Shown: positions 45,541 to 57,154 of the stretch, one piece after another
Layout of the letters: each line of letters begins with the position of its first letter
Numbering within the stretch: position 1 is the first letter of the stretch
Origin: Hedera helix
Taxonomy: Eukaryota > Streptophyta > Magnoliopsida > Apiales > Araliaceae
Direction of reading: 5' to 3'
Length of the DNA stretch: 64,000 nucleotides
Assembly: GCA_947179155.2 (NCBI GenBank)
Contig: OX359286.1
Coordinates: forward strand, 13,395,913 to 13,459,912
Program-made: the position numbers and the translations under genes
The notes under the pieces: model-generated
Databases searched by the model: none
The model's input: only the letters and a program-made list of their open reading frames with translations
Told to the model about the DNA's origin: nothing

Positions 45541-45643
45541 CCGACCCGACCCGACCCGACCCGACCCGACCTGGATAGCTAAAATAGGTCTCTGGCAGAA
45601 TGTTTGATTGTTGCGGCGGTGGTTTCCACCGCTGCAGCGGTGG
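45541..45643. repeat. (GACCC)n run and GC palindromes in the slot of G
   Basis: Six GACCC-type pentanucleotides at 45541-45572 (C has about two at 24588-24600). Next come GCGGCGGTGG-TTT-CCACCGC and the perfect 18-bp palindrome CCACCGCTGCAGCGGTGG (45626-45643). Related ACCGCTGCGGCGGT boxes recur upstream in the same LTR at 47046-47130. Confidence 0.75.
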
Positions 45644-46224
45644 TACAAAATTTTTGAAACCCTAACTTAAGGACTACTCGACCCTCTTTTACTAAAACTG
45701 TCATAACTTATTCATTTCAAAACATTTTGGGATGATTCTTGTATCTATTCTCATCATAATTTCTCCCTTTACAACTTCTCTGTATATCACAAATCCAAAT
45801 TCAAAACGAATCTAAGCTTAAAATCGCTCACAAGGACTGAATAAAAACTAGTTTCATAAATCCTTGGCTCGATTGGATCAAACATGATGCTACGAGCATT
45901 AATTGCTAGACCATCATGTTTTATGACTCTACATACATCACATACATATCCTACATCATTTATAAGCTTTATAGTTCAACATTTAACAGCATAAATAACA
46001 AGATCTAGGTTAAGAAAACTTTTCAACCTTTAAAAGAAAATCTTCTTCTTGAAAATTGTTGGATCTCTTCCTTGATCTTCTTGATCTACCCGAACATAGC
46101 TATCATCCTTGATGACTTAACTTTCATCTTACAAAAGCTCTAGCTTCTCTATAGAACTTCTCTCTCTATAAGTTAGTAAAAATAAGCAAATGAGCAAACA
46201 ACCTATACAAGGCTTTGCTCCTCT

Positions 46225-46236
46225 TTATTTATAGAA
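46225..46236 (-). promoter_or_regulatory. TATA box of the G LTR
   Basis: CTATAAATAAAG on minus. A degenerate first exon follows: ATG KVKSSRMIAMFG then a stop, which resembles a decayed M...YFG small ORF. An (AT)n tract at 46501-46535 lies upstream. Confidence 0.5.
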
Positions 46237-46497
46237 GTCTAGGAACACAACATTAGCTCTCCTAATCAACCAACACTAGTTAATTAGTACTCCTAAGTAT
46301 GCTTACTGTTCTCATGAATGACTAGCTTGATTGACCATCTTGAATGACCAATATGAATGACTTCCATCAAAACTCAAAACAAACAGCTAATGAAGTATTT
46401 TCCACTCAACCACAAAGCTGGCTAGACACCCCATTGGGGTCCCACTAAATCTCAGTAAAATGGGATTAAATCCTCCATTTTTGCTTTATTTTTATAG

Positions 46498-46536
<39 letters not shown>

Positions 46537-48013
46537 TTGTATATATAACCATTGACCAACATTTTGACTTCCTATTGGGCTCCACTTTGGACTTAGGAAT
46601 TAAATAAGTTGGGCTCATTCATTTAATTTGTTTGGGCTCAATTTAATTATTACATTGGGCTAACATTAAATACCCTATATTACATTTAATTAAAATAAGC
46701 ATTGAGTTAGTTTAATTATTACATGGATTAAGGTTTAATTAATTACATAGACTACTAGGTTAATTTATTTAACTTAGTTTAATACCTCATTTGGACTTAT
46801 AATATAATCAAATTAGACTTGCTTTAAATTATTCAACCACCTTGGGTTTATTGAATAAACACATTAGCTTAATTACATAATCTAATTAAGCTTGCTATCT
46901 ATAAGTCCATTGGACTACTTAATTGAGTTAGTCTATTAAATCACTAACACTTAATATATCTTTGGTTTATTTAATTAAACCCTAATGCTCATACCTACTA
47001 GTCCTTCAATTTGATTCAATAAACTATTATTTTTCAAACAGTCTGTACCACCGCTGCGGCGGTAGTTCTATCTTTCACATTCCAGGGAGTTTCACCGCTG
47101 CGGCGATAAAACCTACCACTGTGGCGGTAATGCTAACATTAACACAAGTACTTCGACTTGATTAAATTTAATTTATTAACTACCTTTTATCATTAACTTG
47201 GGTTTATAATATAATTACTCATACCCATACAACTATTCCTACATTGGGTTACTCAATTAACTCATCTATGACTAATTCTCATCATTACATTCACCTATCA
47301 ATTAACCAATATTTGGTTAATGCCCTCTCTTGTCTACCAACTAGGGTTATTCAATTAACCCTACATTAGTTAATTCTCTAACTTATCAATCCTTGAAATT
47401 TCCCAATACATTGACCATCATTTGAATTTTAAATGTTTGGGCTACATGGTTTACTTTGCATTGGACTCTCTTATTTCATTATCCACATTCATGCAAGTAT
47501 TCTCATATTGAGCTAACATCTATAATCCTTTAATGGCCTCTATACAACAACTCAATAGTTAAGTTAATTACTTAATTAATTAACTTCTTAATATTGACAT
47601 GCTAGGCAATATTCCACTTCTTTACTTGTTAATCATAACTTTAATTCATGACTCATATAATTAACTCAATTAATTATATTACATGACTTTCTTTATTAAT
47701 CCATACTTAAACTAATTAATTCATTAGTTTTATCGAATATTTAATTTACTTAACACATCATCTGGTTTGACTAACAAACACCACTCTAGGTACCATCTTC
47801 ATTTCTCAATTGAATTTATTTTCTTAACAAATTCTCTACATACATCATTAAAAATGGTTTCCATTTAATTTCTAACAATTAAATTATGTTAAAAAAAATG
47901 TTTACCCATTTTTTACACATCTCACTTCTCAAACTCTAGGTTTTAAACCATAACCTTTAATTAATTATTTAAAATCTTATTTATAAATCTTTGTAAATAT
48001 CTGAGATATTACA

Positions 48014-49362
48014 TTCATCCATTCTTATAAGAATTTTGTTCCCAAAATTTCATCATACTCATTTCTACCAATTTTCATCTATGAAGATTTCTCTTCAGTC
48101 ATCAAATTCTATGACCACCCTTTTCCAGGAAGTTCATACTTCTAACTTATAATTCCAGAACAATGGAATATCTTGCAGAAAAATAAATTGAAAATTAATA
48201 TCTTACAAAAGAATAAATTGAAAATCAAAATATTCTTTAAAACTTTCATACTCTTCTGAGGGGTCATAAAAACCGTGAACATCTGTGAGAAGGTTTATCA
48301 ATCAAAAAGACTGAAAACATTCCACAATTATTTTGTACGCTAGGTGATCAGCCTATCGTACTCTAGCGCTGTGCACAACGATTTCACTCAAGGTTGAACT
48401 ATTTGGATTTACCAACCCATATTTTTTTATATCAACATGCCACCACTCTTGGGCGCCCCCTTGTAGGTTCTTTATTCATGGCTCTGACATATCCCCCATT
48501 ATAGGGTTGTTCATCTCAGACTTACTACAAAATTCCGCTCCAGCATAAGTTGGACTGAAAATAAAACTTGAGTCATTTCTGACCAAAAGTGTCTAGCCAA
48601 AATAAATGACATAGACTCACATTATTGAACTATTCGTATATTATGAACTAAAAATCATTTTAGATTTGTTAACATAACTGAAATTCATTTTTAGGACTTC
48701 ATGCTACCGCACCGTTGCAACAGTGCGTTGAATATTCTATATTTTTCATCTCTACACCATGACTTTAATGACACGTGATAATTTTATAAATACATTTTGA
48801 TATTTTTAAATCAATTTGTCTAGCCAAAACAATTAGCATAGAGTTTTTTTTAAACTTTTCAAAATACTGAAAATCATTTTATGACTTTTTCATATTACAT
48901 CATACCCTAGTGGGCTTAAAAATACATCCAACACTAGGTTACTCTGCATTGATGACTCCATCGTTTATCATCTCTGCACTAAATGCATTGATGATTACTA
49001 AAATACATTTTGATATTTTCAAAAGCACAAAAGTGCGAATTTAGCACGATTTTAAGAATTTCAAAGTCTAGCATAGATAGAAGATTTGGAATATCCTAAA
49101 ACCTCAAAACACCTCAAATTTTTCCTCCACATTCTTTTCCAGCTTAATAACTATATCTAGTATGACTTTAATCTTGCTACTTAACTCTACACACACTCAC
49201 TGTTCATCAAACTTACCACACATTAGGGGTTTAGGAACTTGCCACAATCATATGGGTTGAGGAACTTATCCTAGTCAGACTATAATCGTTCATTCGCTAA
49301 GGGGTTCCACTATACGATTATGAGTCACGAACTTACCATACGTATGAGTTTTAAGAACACGC
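48014..49362 (-). other. non-coding interior of G
   Basis: Aligns in order with the E interior: a weak PPT-like AAGAATGGATGAA next to the LTR, the GTAC-bounded motif (48335-48361), and two GTCTAGCC hairpins (48591-48616, 48818-48843). No ORF of note. It is cut by H2 before the PBS. Confidence 0.7.
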
Positions 49363-50017
49363 TGTTGGTTTGTATAATTTGGCTCTTAATGCCACTGTTG
49401 GTTTATAAAATTCATAGACGCAATCAAATTGCATAAAATAGCGGAAGCATTGTAAAATCAAATTTTAAAATTTACAAACCATAATCTAGGATCGACCTTT
49501 ATGTGAAACTATTAATTAATAAAGAAGAAGTTAGAGATATACCCTTGTAGAACTTAAAGCTTCAATGGGTACAAGTTCACCTCCAAATCCTTCGCATTCT
49601 CCTTGAAATTCACCGATTGGACTCCAATGATCAACGTTAGCCACCCAAGTGTTTGGCCTCTAGAGGTGATCCACTAAGGAATAATAATTATCCAAGAAGT
49701 GGGTGATGGCAAACCCTAGTTTTCTCTCTCTAGAGAATATGTGAGTACTCTCCCAAAAATTTATGGAAGTGTATGTGTGTAACCTTCATCCATAATAAGA
49801 CTTCTCTTATTTATAGACTTCGTAAACCCTCCTAACACATTTAGGAATATGGTTTTTAATTAAACTCCTAATCTAATTTGGAACTTAATTAATTTAATAT
49901 AAGTATTATAATTCCTAAACTATTTAGGAACTTAATTATCAATTATGAGAGTACTCTTATTAATTAATTCTTAAACCATTTAGGAACTAAATAATAATGA
50001 TAATAGTAGTAGTAGTA

Positions 50018-50084
<67 letters not shown>

Positions 50085-51041
50085 GACTCCTCTTATTAAT
50101 TTATAATTACTATTTCTAAAATACTAAATAATAAATATTAAACAATTTAATTTATTCTATCCCTATAGTATAAATTAAATATACTTAATTTATTATTACA
50201 ATTATGCCATTTACTTCTTAAATAATTATTTTCCTTTTGCGATGTGACCCTTTAGGTTCTCCATATTAAACCGGTTATAGAATAAATTAATTAGAACTAT
50301 TCTAATCTTATTTATATAAATAAATTAAACTATTTAATTTATTTAAATAAATAATATTTATTCCATAATAAGGGTAAACCCCCTTAGCGATCAACGACTT
50401 TCCAGATAATATAGATTTCAACATTTAATCGTAAAAGAACCTATTCAGCGAATAGTTACCGTACAATTCAATCCTTCTACCTCACAACGTCTCAATCAAA
50501 TATAAGACATGGTATTACTGTCAAGTCTTATTTTATTTGATTATATGCATTTTGATCCTTAAATGAATAACTCTAATTAATGTAAATTAGAAACTACTTT
50601 CTAATTTTCATTCTGCCTTGGCCAAGGACTATTGAGTTGTCATTTATCAAATCGCATATGACATTCCATTCTTTTACTAGAAGTGGTAGATTCTTTGTTG
50701 ATCACTCACCTATCTCCATGTATGACTTATTATATCCGATCATACCCTTTGATACACCATAAAGGTTTTAAGCAATATGTCAACATATAATTCATCATAC
50801 ACAAGTTACTATGATGATCTCAAATCCAAGGATCACTTGTACTACTATCACAAAAAGAACTCCTATTGACAGACAAGTAAGACTCCATTAGGTGTTCCTT
50901 GAGTGAGTCACGTTCAGTGAACTTATTCGCTAATAAGCACCTACATACTTGCTTTAGTGTCTCTACACAAATGATTATGAGATCAATCATCCTCTTCATA
51001 AGAGCAAACATAGTATGTAATATCTATCCGGATTCACTAAT
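49363..51041 (-). mobile_element. H2: LTR of family H with PBS scar, cut by B3
   Basis: 49396-51041 is homologous to H1 (same TGTTGGTTT end, TATA 49808-49816, CCTTGGCCAAGG palindrome). Left of it, 49381-49394 is a degenerate iMet PBS (TGGCATTAAGAGCC on minus) and 49363-49380 is TGTTGGTTTGTATAATTT, the end of a second H LTR. So a 5' LTR, its PBS and the last 18 bp of the 3' LTR are fused, with the interior deleted. B3 cuts H2 at 51041. Confidence 0.75.
49991..50084. repeat. (AAT)n microsatellite in H2
   Basis: About 30 trinucleotide units with an AGT stretch at the left. The aligned place in H1 (37366-37402) has about ten units. Confidence 0.9.
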
Positions 51042-51294
51042 TGTGACGCCCCCAAATTCGGGTCTCAAATACTCGGATCCGATCATCACGATCCAATACA
51101 AGCATCCACCTCTAAACAACATACAATAACTAAATGCAGAATAATAAACATATGTTGTTCATTCAAAAGGTGTTACTAGTCCTAAGATATGGTAACTTTA
51201 CACAAAAGTGCACAAATACCCTTAATAAAGTACTTAGGGTTTATTTTATATAACAAGTAATTTAGTTAACTAAAATGTTGCATCATGAAGTCTA

Positions 51295-51344
51295 TCACTT
51301 CATCTTTCCCTTACCCTTATTCTTTCCAGAAGTCTCGGGTTGTA
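51295..51344 (-). CDS. conserved terminal exon frame of B3 (hypothetical)
   Basis: After TTGCAG| the minus strand encodes the same 16 residues as B1 (V-Q-P-E-T-S-G-K-N-K-G-K-G-K-M-K), then TGA TAG. All five nucleotide differences from B1 are silent or stop-to-stop. Flanking intron and downstream sequence also differ moderately but without that pattern. Confidence 0.4.
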
Positions 51345-52019
51345 CTGCAATAAGGTTTCATGCTATAGCAAGGGTGAGCAACTAGTTTGCTCAACAAGTT
51401 TAAATAATAACAAGAACCAATATATCCTGAATGAAAGGGAATAGCTGAACATTTCAACAATATGAATAACATAAGCAGGAATAATAATTTGCTTTTAAAA
51501 TCTAGATAGTCAAATAGACTATGAACTATAAACATCCACTAGAGTTAATAGCAGGTTGACCCAATGGTTACTACCAGAAATAAGTACCCGAGCGGATTAG
51601 CCTCAGTACAATATGTGTATGCATAACATTTAATTTTCGTGTTTTGTACTTGATATTAGATACGTACTCCCTTGTAATAGGGAGGTGTTCATAATAGTCC
51701 AAGAATTCGCATCTTCAATGATTTGGATAGTTTTTAAAATCTTTAACATAAATGTCTAGCCGAACAATGGCTTAGACATACTTTGAACAGTTTTTTAAAC
51801 AATAGAATGTTAAATAAAGTACAAGTCAAAGACAGTATAAGATCAAGTGCACCAAGTGCGAATAACAACAACATCGATGTGGAATAATTGTAAAGTAATT
51901 TAAACCACTTAAAGCATGCTTGGAATTATAATTCAAGCTTAAATAAATAACTTACTCAATGAAATGAGTTTAGAGATAAGAAAATTGCGTAAAATAAAGT
52001 TCGAAGTTAGGAAATTTGC
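51345..52019 (-). other. predicted GC-AG intron of B3
   Basis: Donor CAGACAG|GCAAATTTCC and acceptor TTATTGCAG|TAC on minus, 675 bp. Contains the hairpin TGAGCAACTAGTTTGCTCA (51375-51393) and the GTCTAGCC hairpin (51754-51777). Confidence 0.55.
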
Positions 52020-52944
52020 CTGTCTGCTTAGCTACAACAACCTAGCTTTAATTAAATGACTTTGAAGGACCTAACATTAATCAAGTCGGTCTAACAATTA
52101 GTACTGCGTATACTGGCATGTTTGTACGCTTACTATGAACTTATCTAACAAATAAGTTCAACACATAATTCACATCATTCGACATACTAACATAATCCCT
52201 ACATAAACACACTTAGGTTAATGATTTAATAACTTATGAGTATTCATCCTAAGTATTAAACACTGAAGGAACCTTTAAAGAATTTAATCCAATTGCAGAA
52301 ATAGTGAGTTATTAAGTACGTTATATTTAATTAACTCTTATTTATTTAATTACCATTTGTTCTTAGTTAAATAGTAATTAATTAACTACCTTTAGTTATT
52401 ATTTAATTATAAATAATAACTAATTAGTCTAACATAAGTAATTAGTTTATTTATTTTAATGCTTCTTAAGATTATTTAGATAATAATTAATTATTTAATT
52501 TTATTATAATCTTCTTTAATTATTATTTAATTTTAATTAAATAATAATTAATTAATTAATTAATTAACCTTACATCTCTTTCATTAATATTAATTAAATA
52601 GTAATTAATTACTTAATTATCCTTATTTATTATTTAATATAAATAAATAATAAATAATAAATAATTAAATTATTAACTTTATTTATCTTTAGTTATTATT
52701 TAATGGTTAATTAAATGACAATTAATTAATAAATAAATCTTATTTATTTTGGATTGTCATTGATAACCAAAATCAAAAGTTTTCTGTTCTCCTATCGTCG
52801 GGTGAATAGTCACTGAACGATTTGTAAAGTCTGCCTTAGCAGACTTACTCCACGAATCAAATGGTTTGCCTCAGCAACTTAGTCGACGATCAAAAGCAGT
52901 TTTACGACCGGAGTGATTTCACCCTACGATCACTTTGTAATGGT

Positions 52945-53110
52945 CGAGACCTGGCCGAAGCTACCATACGATAGCCGAAGGCTCTAGTTGAGGCCACTCA
53001 ACGATAGTCGAAAGCTTGGCCGAGACCACTCTACGATAGCCGAAATCTTGGCCGATGCCACTTTACGCTAGCTGAAAGCTTGGCCGAGGCCACTCTACGA
53101 TAGCCAAAGG
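52945..53110. repeat. 32-bp tandem repeat in the slot of B3
   Basis: About five units of CCACTCTACGATAGCCGAAA + GCTTGGCCGAGG. Each unit contains short symmetric cores (AAGCTT, GGCCGAGGCC). Irregular related boxes extend left to 52795 (TCTGCCTTAGCAGAC and similar). B1 has the X/Y palindromes and B2 other palindromes at this position. Confidence 0.85.
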
Positions 53111-53302
53111 TTTCAAATTTCAGTTTTAAACACAATAGTGAACATATTAACCCTTCTGATTCTTTTAGACAATTTATCATTACTTGGTGATTCTATTGGT
53201 TTCTTTAATCACAACAAATTCCTCCCAACAGCAAATAACCACAACAACCCATTTTAACATAATATGGAACAATAAATAACTTCCTTAAGATATTAAATAG
53301 AA

Positions 53303-53395
53303 TTATTTATACCTTAAAACTGGTTTAAAATGAAATGGGTTCCTAGTTACTGTTCTTCTTCTTCTCCCAAAATAGGTGATGTAATCTGAGGACAT
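53303..53395 (-). CDS. small ORF with YFG-RR motif in B3 exon 1 (hypothetical)
   Basis: On minus from ATG at 53395 the frame reads MSSDYITYFG then RRRRTVTRN and continues to TAA at 53303 (30 codons). TTTAAG|GTATAAA near its end matches the intron 1 donor of family A and lies at the same codon phase as in B1, B2 and C. A TATA box is 165 bp upstream. Unknown function. Confidence 0.45.
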   Translation of the reverse strand: MSSDYITYFGRRRRTVTRNPFHFKPVLRYK

Positions 53396-53558
53396 CCACT
53401 TCACAGTTACCACCACTGGATACTTTACTCACCACTTCCCGATGGATTTCTTGCTATATCTCACTCACTACACTCCCTCTATAATTCGGAGCTCACAATG
53501 ACTCTCTTGCATCAGTATTGAATAACTCAGCAAGCTTTTCTAAGAGAAAACATGGTCT

Positions 53559-53568
53559 CTATTTATAG
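53559..53568 (-). promoter_or_regulatory. TATA box of B3
   Basis: CTATAAATAG on minus with a GAGACC flank. Confidence 0.6.
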
Positions 53569-54527
53569 AAAATCATTACCAGTTGGTTACTGAGGTATAG
53601 GAGGAAACTTTACCGACTAATCTCTCAGTCATACCCAGAAATCACCACTTTAGGTTGTACTCAGCAGAGTAGGGTCGCTGACTGAGCTCGACAGATTGTA
53701 CACACACGCAAAGATAACTTATCAGATTAGTCGTTAACAGTAAAGGACCCCATGCCGGGTCACCTCTGATTTGGGACAATATACTGACTTAACTGCCCAA
53801 CAACCCATACACTCAATTAGCTATTCTCTCTCCTCATATTCCACGGCAAGTTTGGGGATTTGTGTCCCAAAAGATTGTCACATGTTAACTCTTTTAATAA
53901 ATAATAAGTTACACAATTAATTCCATGTGGGCTCATGCTTTGGACTTCATTTAATCAAGTCCATTTAATTTAACACTAGCCATTAAATATAAACCAATGA
54001 TTGGTTATTTAATTTAATTGAATATTTAATTAATGACAACTCATCAATTCTTTTGATATTAAAACATTAGGGTTTGTTCTCTAATTTAATTAAACTACTA
54101 GTGACTTCCTTTAATTAACTTTAGCAATTAATCACATAATCATTTAATCACGATGTAATCACCCAAATTTTGCACTTGTGTATTGACCTTGATAGGAGGG
54201 CAAAATCGTCATTCGACCCAACATACGAACAGGAAAGGTGGACCCCAACCCAAAGTCACCACGACGGCTTACGATCAAGGTTGCCAAACGAACGACGAAA
54301 GTCGAGTCATTTGAGGCAAGACACGCAGTTGATCCAGACGAAGCCCGATTCGGTCGCCAAAGATGGAAAATGACCATTGCGCTTGCGACAGTCGGAGGGG
54401 GTCTCGCTCTTTGGAAGCCAGGCACCAGAGATATTTATACGTCAGGTAACAGTCTTCCAAAATAATACAGTAGAAATTGACGATTTAAGACTGCGTGGCA
54501 CGGAAATCGAAAAAAATGAACTGGGCA

Positions 54528-54547
54528 GCCGCAGGTGCACCTGCGGC
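54528..54547. repeat. 20-bp perfect palindrome in the Tat LTR
   Basis: GCCGCAGGTGCACCTGCGGC is self-complementary along its full length. Two more imperfect copies (CGCAGATGCACCTGCGG, CCGCAGTTGCACCTACGG) follow at 54630-54669. They lie about 100 bp after the TATA-like box, a leader position comparable with the palindromes of the other LTRs. Confidence 0.85.
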
Positions 54548-55938
54548 CACCGACAGAGGTGACATTTGGACGGCTCGAGGGCGGCACACGGCAGCTGAGA
54601 ATTCGGCGCGGGCGGTCAGCGAAGCCATCCGCAGATGCACCTGCGGCCAGCCGCAGTTGCACCTACGGCTGCCTTTAATCACCTATACAACGCCATTTTT
54701 GATCTGCAAAAGAGGGGGAAGCAAATTTTCTTAAAACTTAGGAGAGAGAAACACGCGAGCGGCGAGATAGGAGCTCGGGTTTGGTTAAATCCAAGTGAGA
54801 AATTTGTTTTTCTTGTCAAATATTCAAGTATTCGTATGGTTTTGGTTCAATCGTGAAATATAAAGCTTTTGTCGGTGTATTGTAAGGTGAAAAGGGTGTT
54901 TTGATTGATATTTTTTTTGCTTGTATTGTTATTATAATATTGTGTTTTGGGTTGCTTAATGTAGTATGTTGTTATATTGTTGAGAATCCGTGGATTAGGG
55001 ATTATTAGCGAGAGTTCCGTCGGAACATAATTTCCTACTAATGTCCTGATGATATCCGTACGGTGATATGTAGTTCGTTGTGTTAACGGGTAGTTTGTTG
55101 TGTTGGGATTGTGATTTTTTTGATTCGTATTGCATAGTATCAAGTTTAGTATTGTTTATCTTGCTCTGGTATAGTTGTGCAGCGATTTGGGTGGTTGTGA
55201 GCCTAGGGAGGAGATCCTAGTGATCAAATCCCGATGATGGACAACTTTTGATGTATGTAATCATTGCAAGGGTCTATTTTGTATATATATATGTAAATAT
55301 TGGGTCTTAAAGCGATATCGAACCGTAATTGGGTTAAGGCCCCGTAATAGTAAAAATATGTGATTGTGGGTGTTTGGGATTATTTAGACGACTCACAGCC
55401 CCATGGATAGCCCCGACACGTTTGAATGTTTGTTTTGATTTACGACACAAAAAACGGTTTTTCCAAAATAAGGCAAACGATGAAGATTTTCTAAAAATGA
55501 TCAAATTAGGATATTAGATTCACGAGGTTTAAAAATTAAGAGTTTTGGCGAACTTTGAGCCTTGTTTGACGAAAAGGCTCCATTTGGTTTTGAAATGTCA
55601 TAAAAGATGTTTTCGTAAATAAATAAATAAACGTTTTTATTAAACTTTGTGCATAGGGTTAAAGAGTTCTAGAAGTTGCCTTCATTTTATTTAAATTTAC
55701 TGTTAGAAGGCAATGTATAGTCTCGATTCCTATTTGACAAAAGTTTAAAACTATTGTTTTCTAAAAATGACATCTAATAAAAACCTCATCGTTTTCGAAA
55801 TTAAAATCAATCTTTATTATAAAAAGCGAAGCCTTGTCATTTAGGTCAAAAGACGTCTAAACGTTTTCCCGACAAAACACGTTTTCCATAAGAAATCAAA
55901 GCGATTTTCACGCAAAATTCACCACAACCATCACCTAG

Positions 55939-55972
<34 letters not shown>
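55939..55972. repeat. (AC)n microsatellite in the Tat LTR
   Basis: About 17 AC units, ending in GCAACTC. Confidence 0.9.
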
Positions 55973-55975
<3 letters not shown>

Positions 55976-56360
55976 ACTCACACATTTTTAGGATTTTGAA
56001 AGGATAGGAAAACATCGAGATTGCGGTAACCGTGTTTTCACGGAAGTCGGGGGGTGCCTAACACCTTCCCCTCGCTTAAGCAAGCCCCTGAACTCTATGA
56101 ATCTCAGTTTTGCAGACTAATTAATTCGGAGTCACATAGGAGCCAGCGATTATGAAAACGAAATTTGGATGAGTTGGTACATCCATTTTCAAATATACCA
56201 ACTGGCGTCTCTGGTCAATTGGCTCATAAAAAAACGACCTTTCGAAACCCCGTCGACACTAAGCCGACCCTTTTCCAAAAGCACATCTTAATCTAAAGGC
56301 TAAAATCGGAAAGGGCTTTTAATATTAAAAAACGAAACGACTAATCCCGGCGTCGACAGC

Positions 56361-56379
56361 TGGCGACTCTGCTGGGGAC
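56361..56379 (+). promoter_or_regulatory. primer binding site of the Tat element (tRNA-Arg type)
   Basis: TGGCGACTCTGCTGGGGAC, the PBS type used by Ogre/Tat elements, right after the LTR end and a GC spacer. Confidence 0.88.
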
Positions 56380-57154
56380 AGTAGAGGGCTTAGGCCACGT
56401 TTAAAATCTCGATGTTTTCCTATCCTTTAAAAATCTAAAAATATGTAGTTGCATTGCTTGCGTTAATTTACCTTTTTGTGCGTGTATGCTAATGGTGTGA
56501 TTCCCTTTTCTTTTCAAGGCTTTACTTTATTAGCATCATATGCATACGGTGAGGAACGATGAATGAATGATGAATGTATGATTGAGCAATTCCTCCTCTT
56601 GAGGCAAACCCGTCGGATGTGGATTACTGGACTCAAAGGGGCGCTCCCCGGCGAGGCTCAAGAAAAGCATCCACTCATATCCAATCCAATTGAAAGATCG
56701 GATTTATTCCCTTCTAGTATGTTGCGAAGATCTGGGAACCTTCATGCCGAAAAGCCCACGAGAGTAACTTAGGGTAGGTCAGCCTCAGATAAACCTGACG
56801 CGTGGGAAGTCTCTTCATACCCTTTTACACTTTACGCGCATGATATCATACTGTAGTCATCATTTTGTACCAACCGCTTTGTCAAAATAAAAGTACTAAC
56901 CTCTGTTTTCCAGGGACAGCTAGGAGAGCATCATGATTTTACATTGATATGCCTTGGTCAAAATGAAGGAATACTGACCCTGTTTTGCAGGCAAAGATTA
57001 AAAAAAACTCCAAAAATTTTTTTTATAGAGATTTTTCGCTTTAGCATGCATCTAATAATGTCATTCCTCAAAACTAAATTTGAGTTATTGTGTCTGAAGG
57101 ATTGCTCTCCAAACTCGTCTTCGATCTAGAAAAGCCCGAGAGTCTGCAGTCGAA
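56380..57154 (+). other. untranslated leader of the Tat element
   Basis: About 775 bp between PBS and gag. Open frames at 56563 and 56944 are short (69 and 61 codons) and match nothing I know. ORF1 of Ogre is not present. Confidence 0.65.

Larger units (their letters stand above)
42272..49362 (-). mobile_element. LTR retrotransposon G (3' LTR plus part of the interior)
   Basis: On minus the 3' LTR starts TGTAATATCTCAGATATT (48013) and ends ...CTGGGTCATCACA (42272). The interior (48014-49362) aligns with that of E and is non-coding. The rest, including the 5' LTR, is displaced beyond H2/B3/Tat and past the window end. A Helitron (43895-45340) enlarges the LTR to 5.7 kb; without it the LTR is 4.3 kb. 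Confidence 0.75.
51042..54153 (-). mobile_element. family B LTR copy 3 (B3), cut by the Tat element
   Basis: Starts TGTGACGCCCCCAAATTCGG on plus, after CTAAT (51037-51041), and follows B1 to ACATAATCATTTAATCAC, where the Tat LTR interrupts. On minus it keeps the TATA box (53559-53568), YFG small ORF (53303-53395), GC-AG intron 51345-52019 with hairpin 51375-51393, and terminal exon 51295-51344. In the palindrome slot it carries a 32-bp tandem repeat instead of the X/Y cassette. Its other end lies past the window. Confidence 0.85.
54154..56358 (+). mobile_element. 5' LTR of the Tat element
   Basis: About 2.2 kb from TGTAATCACCCAAATTTTGC to CCCGGCGTCGACA, two bases before the PBS. A TATA-like ATATTTATA lies at 54429-54437. 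Downstream are the palindromes at 54528-54666 and an (AC)n tract. Small overlapping open frames on both strands at 54160-54860 come from GC-rich sequence and are not called genes. Confidence 0.8.

Noticed and set aside
50820..51129. Open frames crossing the H2/B3 junction
   Set aside because: They join two different elements at an insertion point and cannot be old genes.
52945..53110. CRISPR-like array of about 32-bp repeats
   Set aside because: Units are directly adjacent without spacers, degenerate, and lie inside a plant LTR. It is an ordinary tandem repeat.
54159..54856. Overlapping 60-98 codon frames on both strands of the Tat LTR
   Set aside because: Located in LTR/leader sequence with palindromes, no known motif, and competing frames on both strands.
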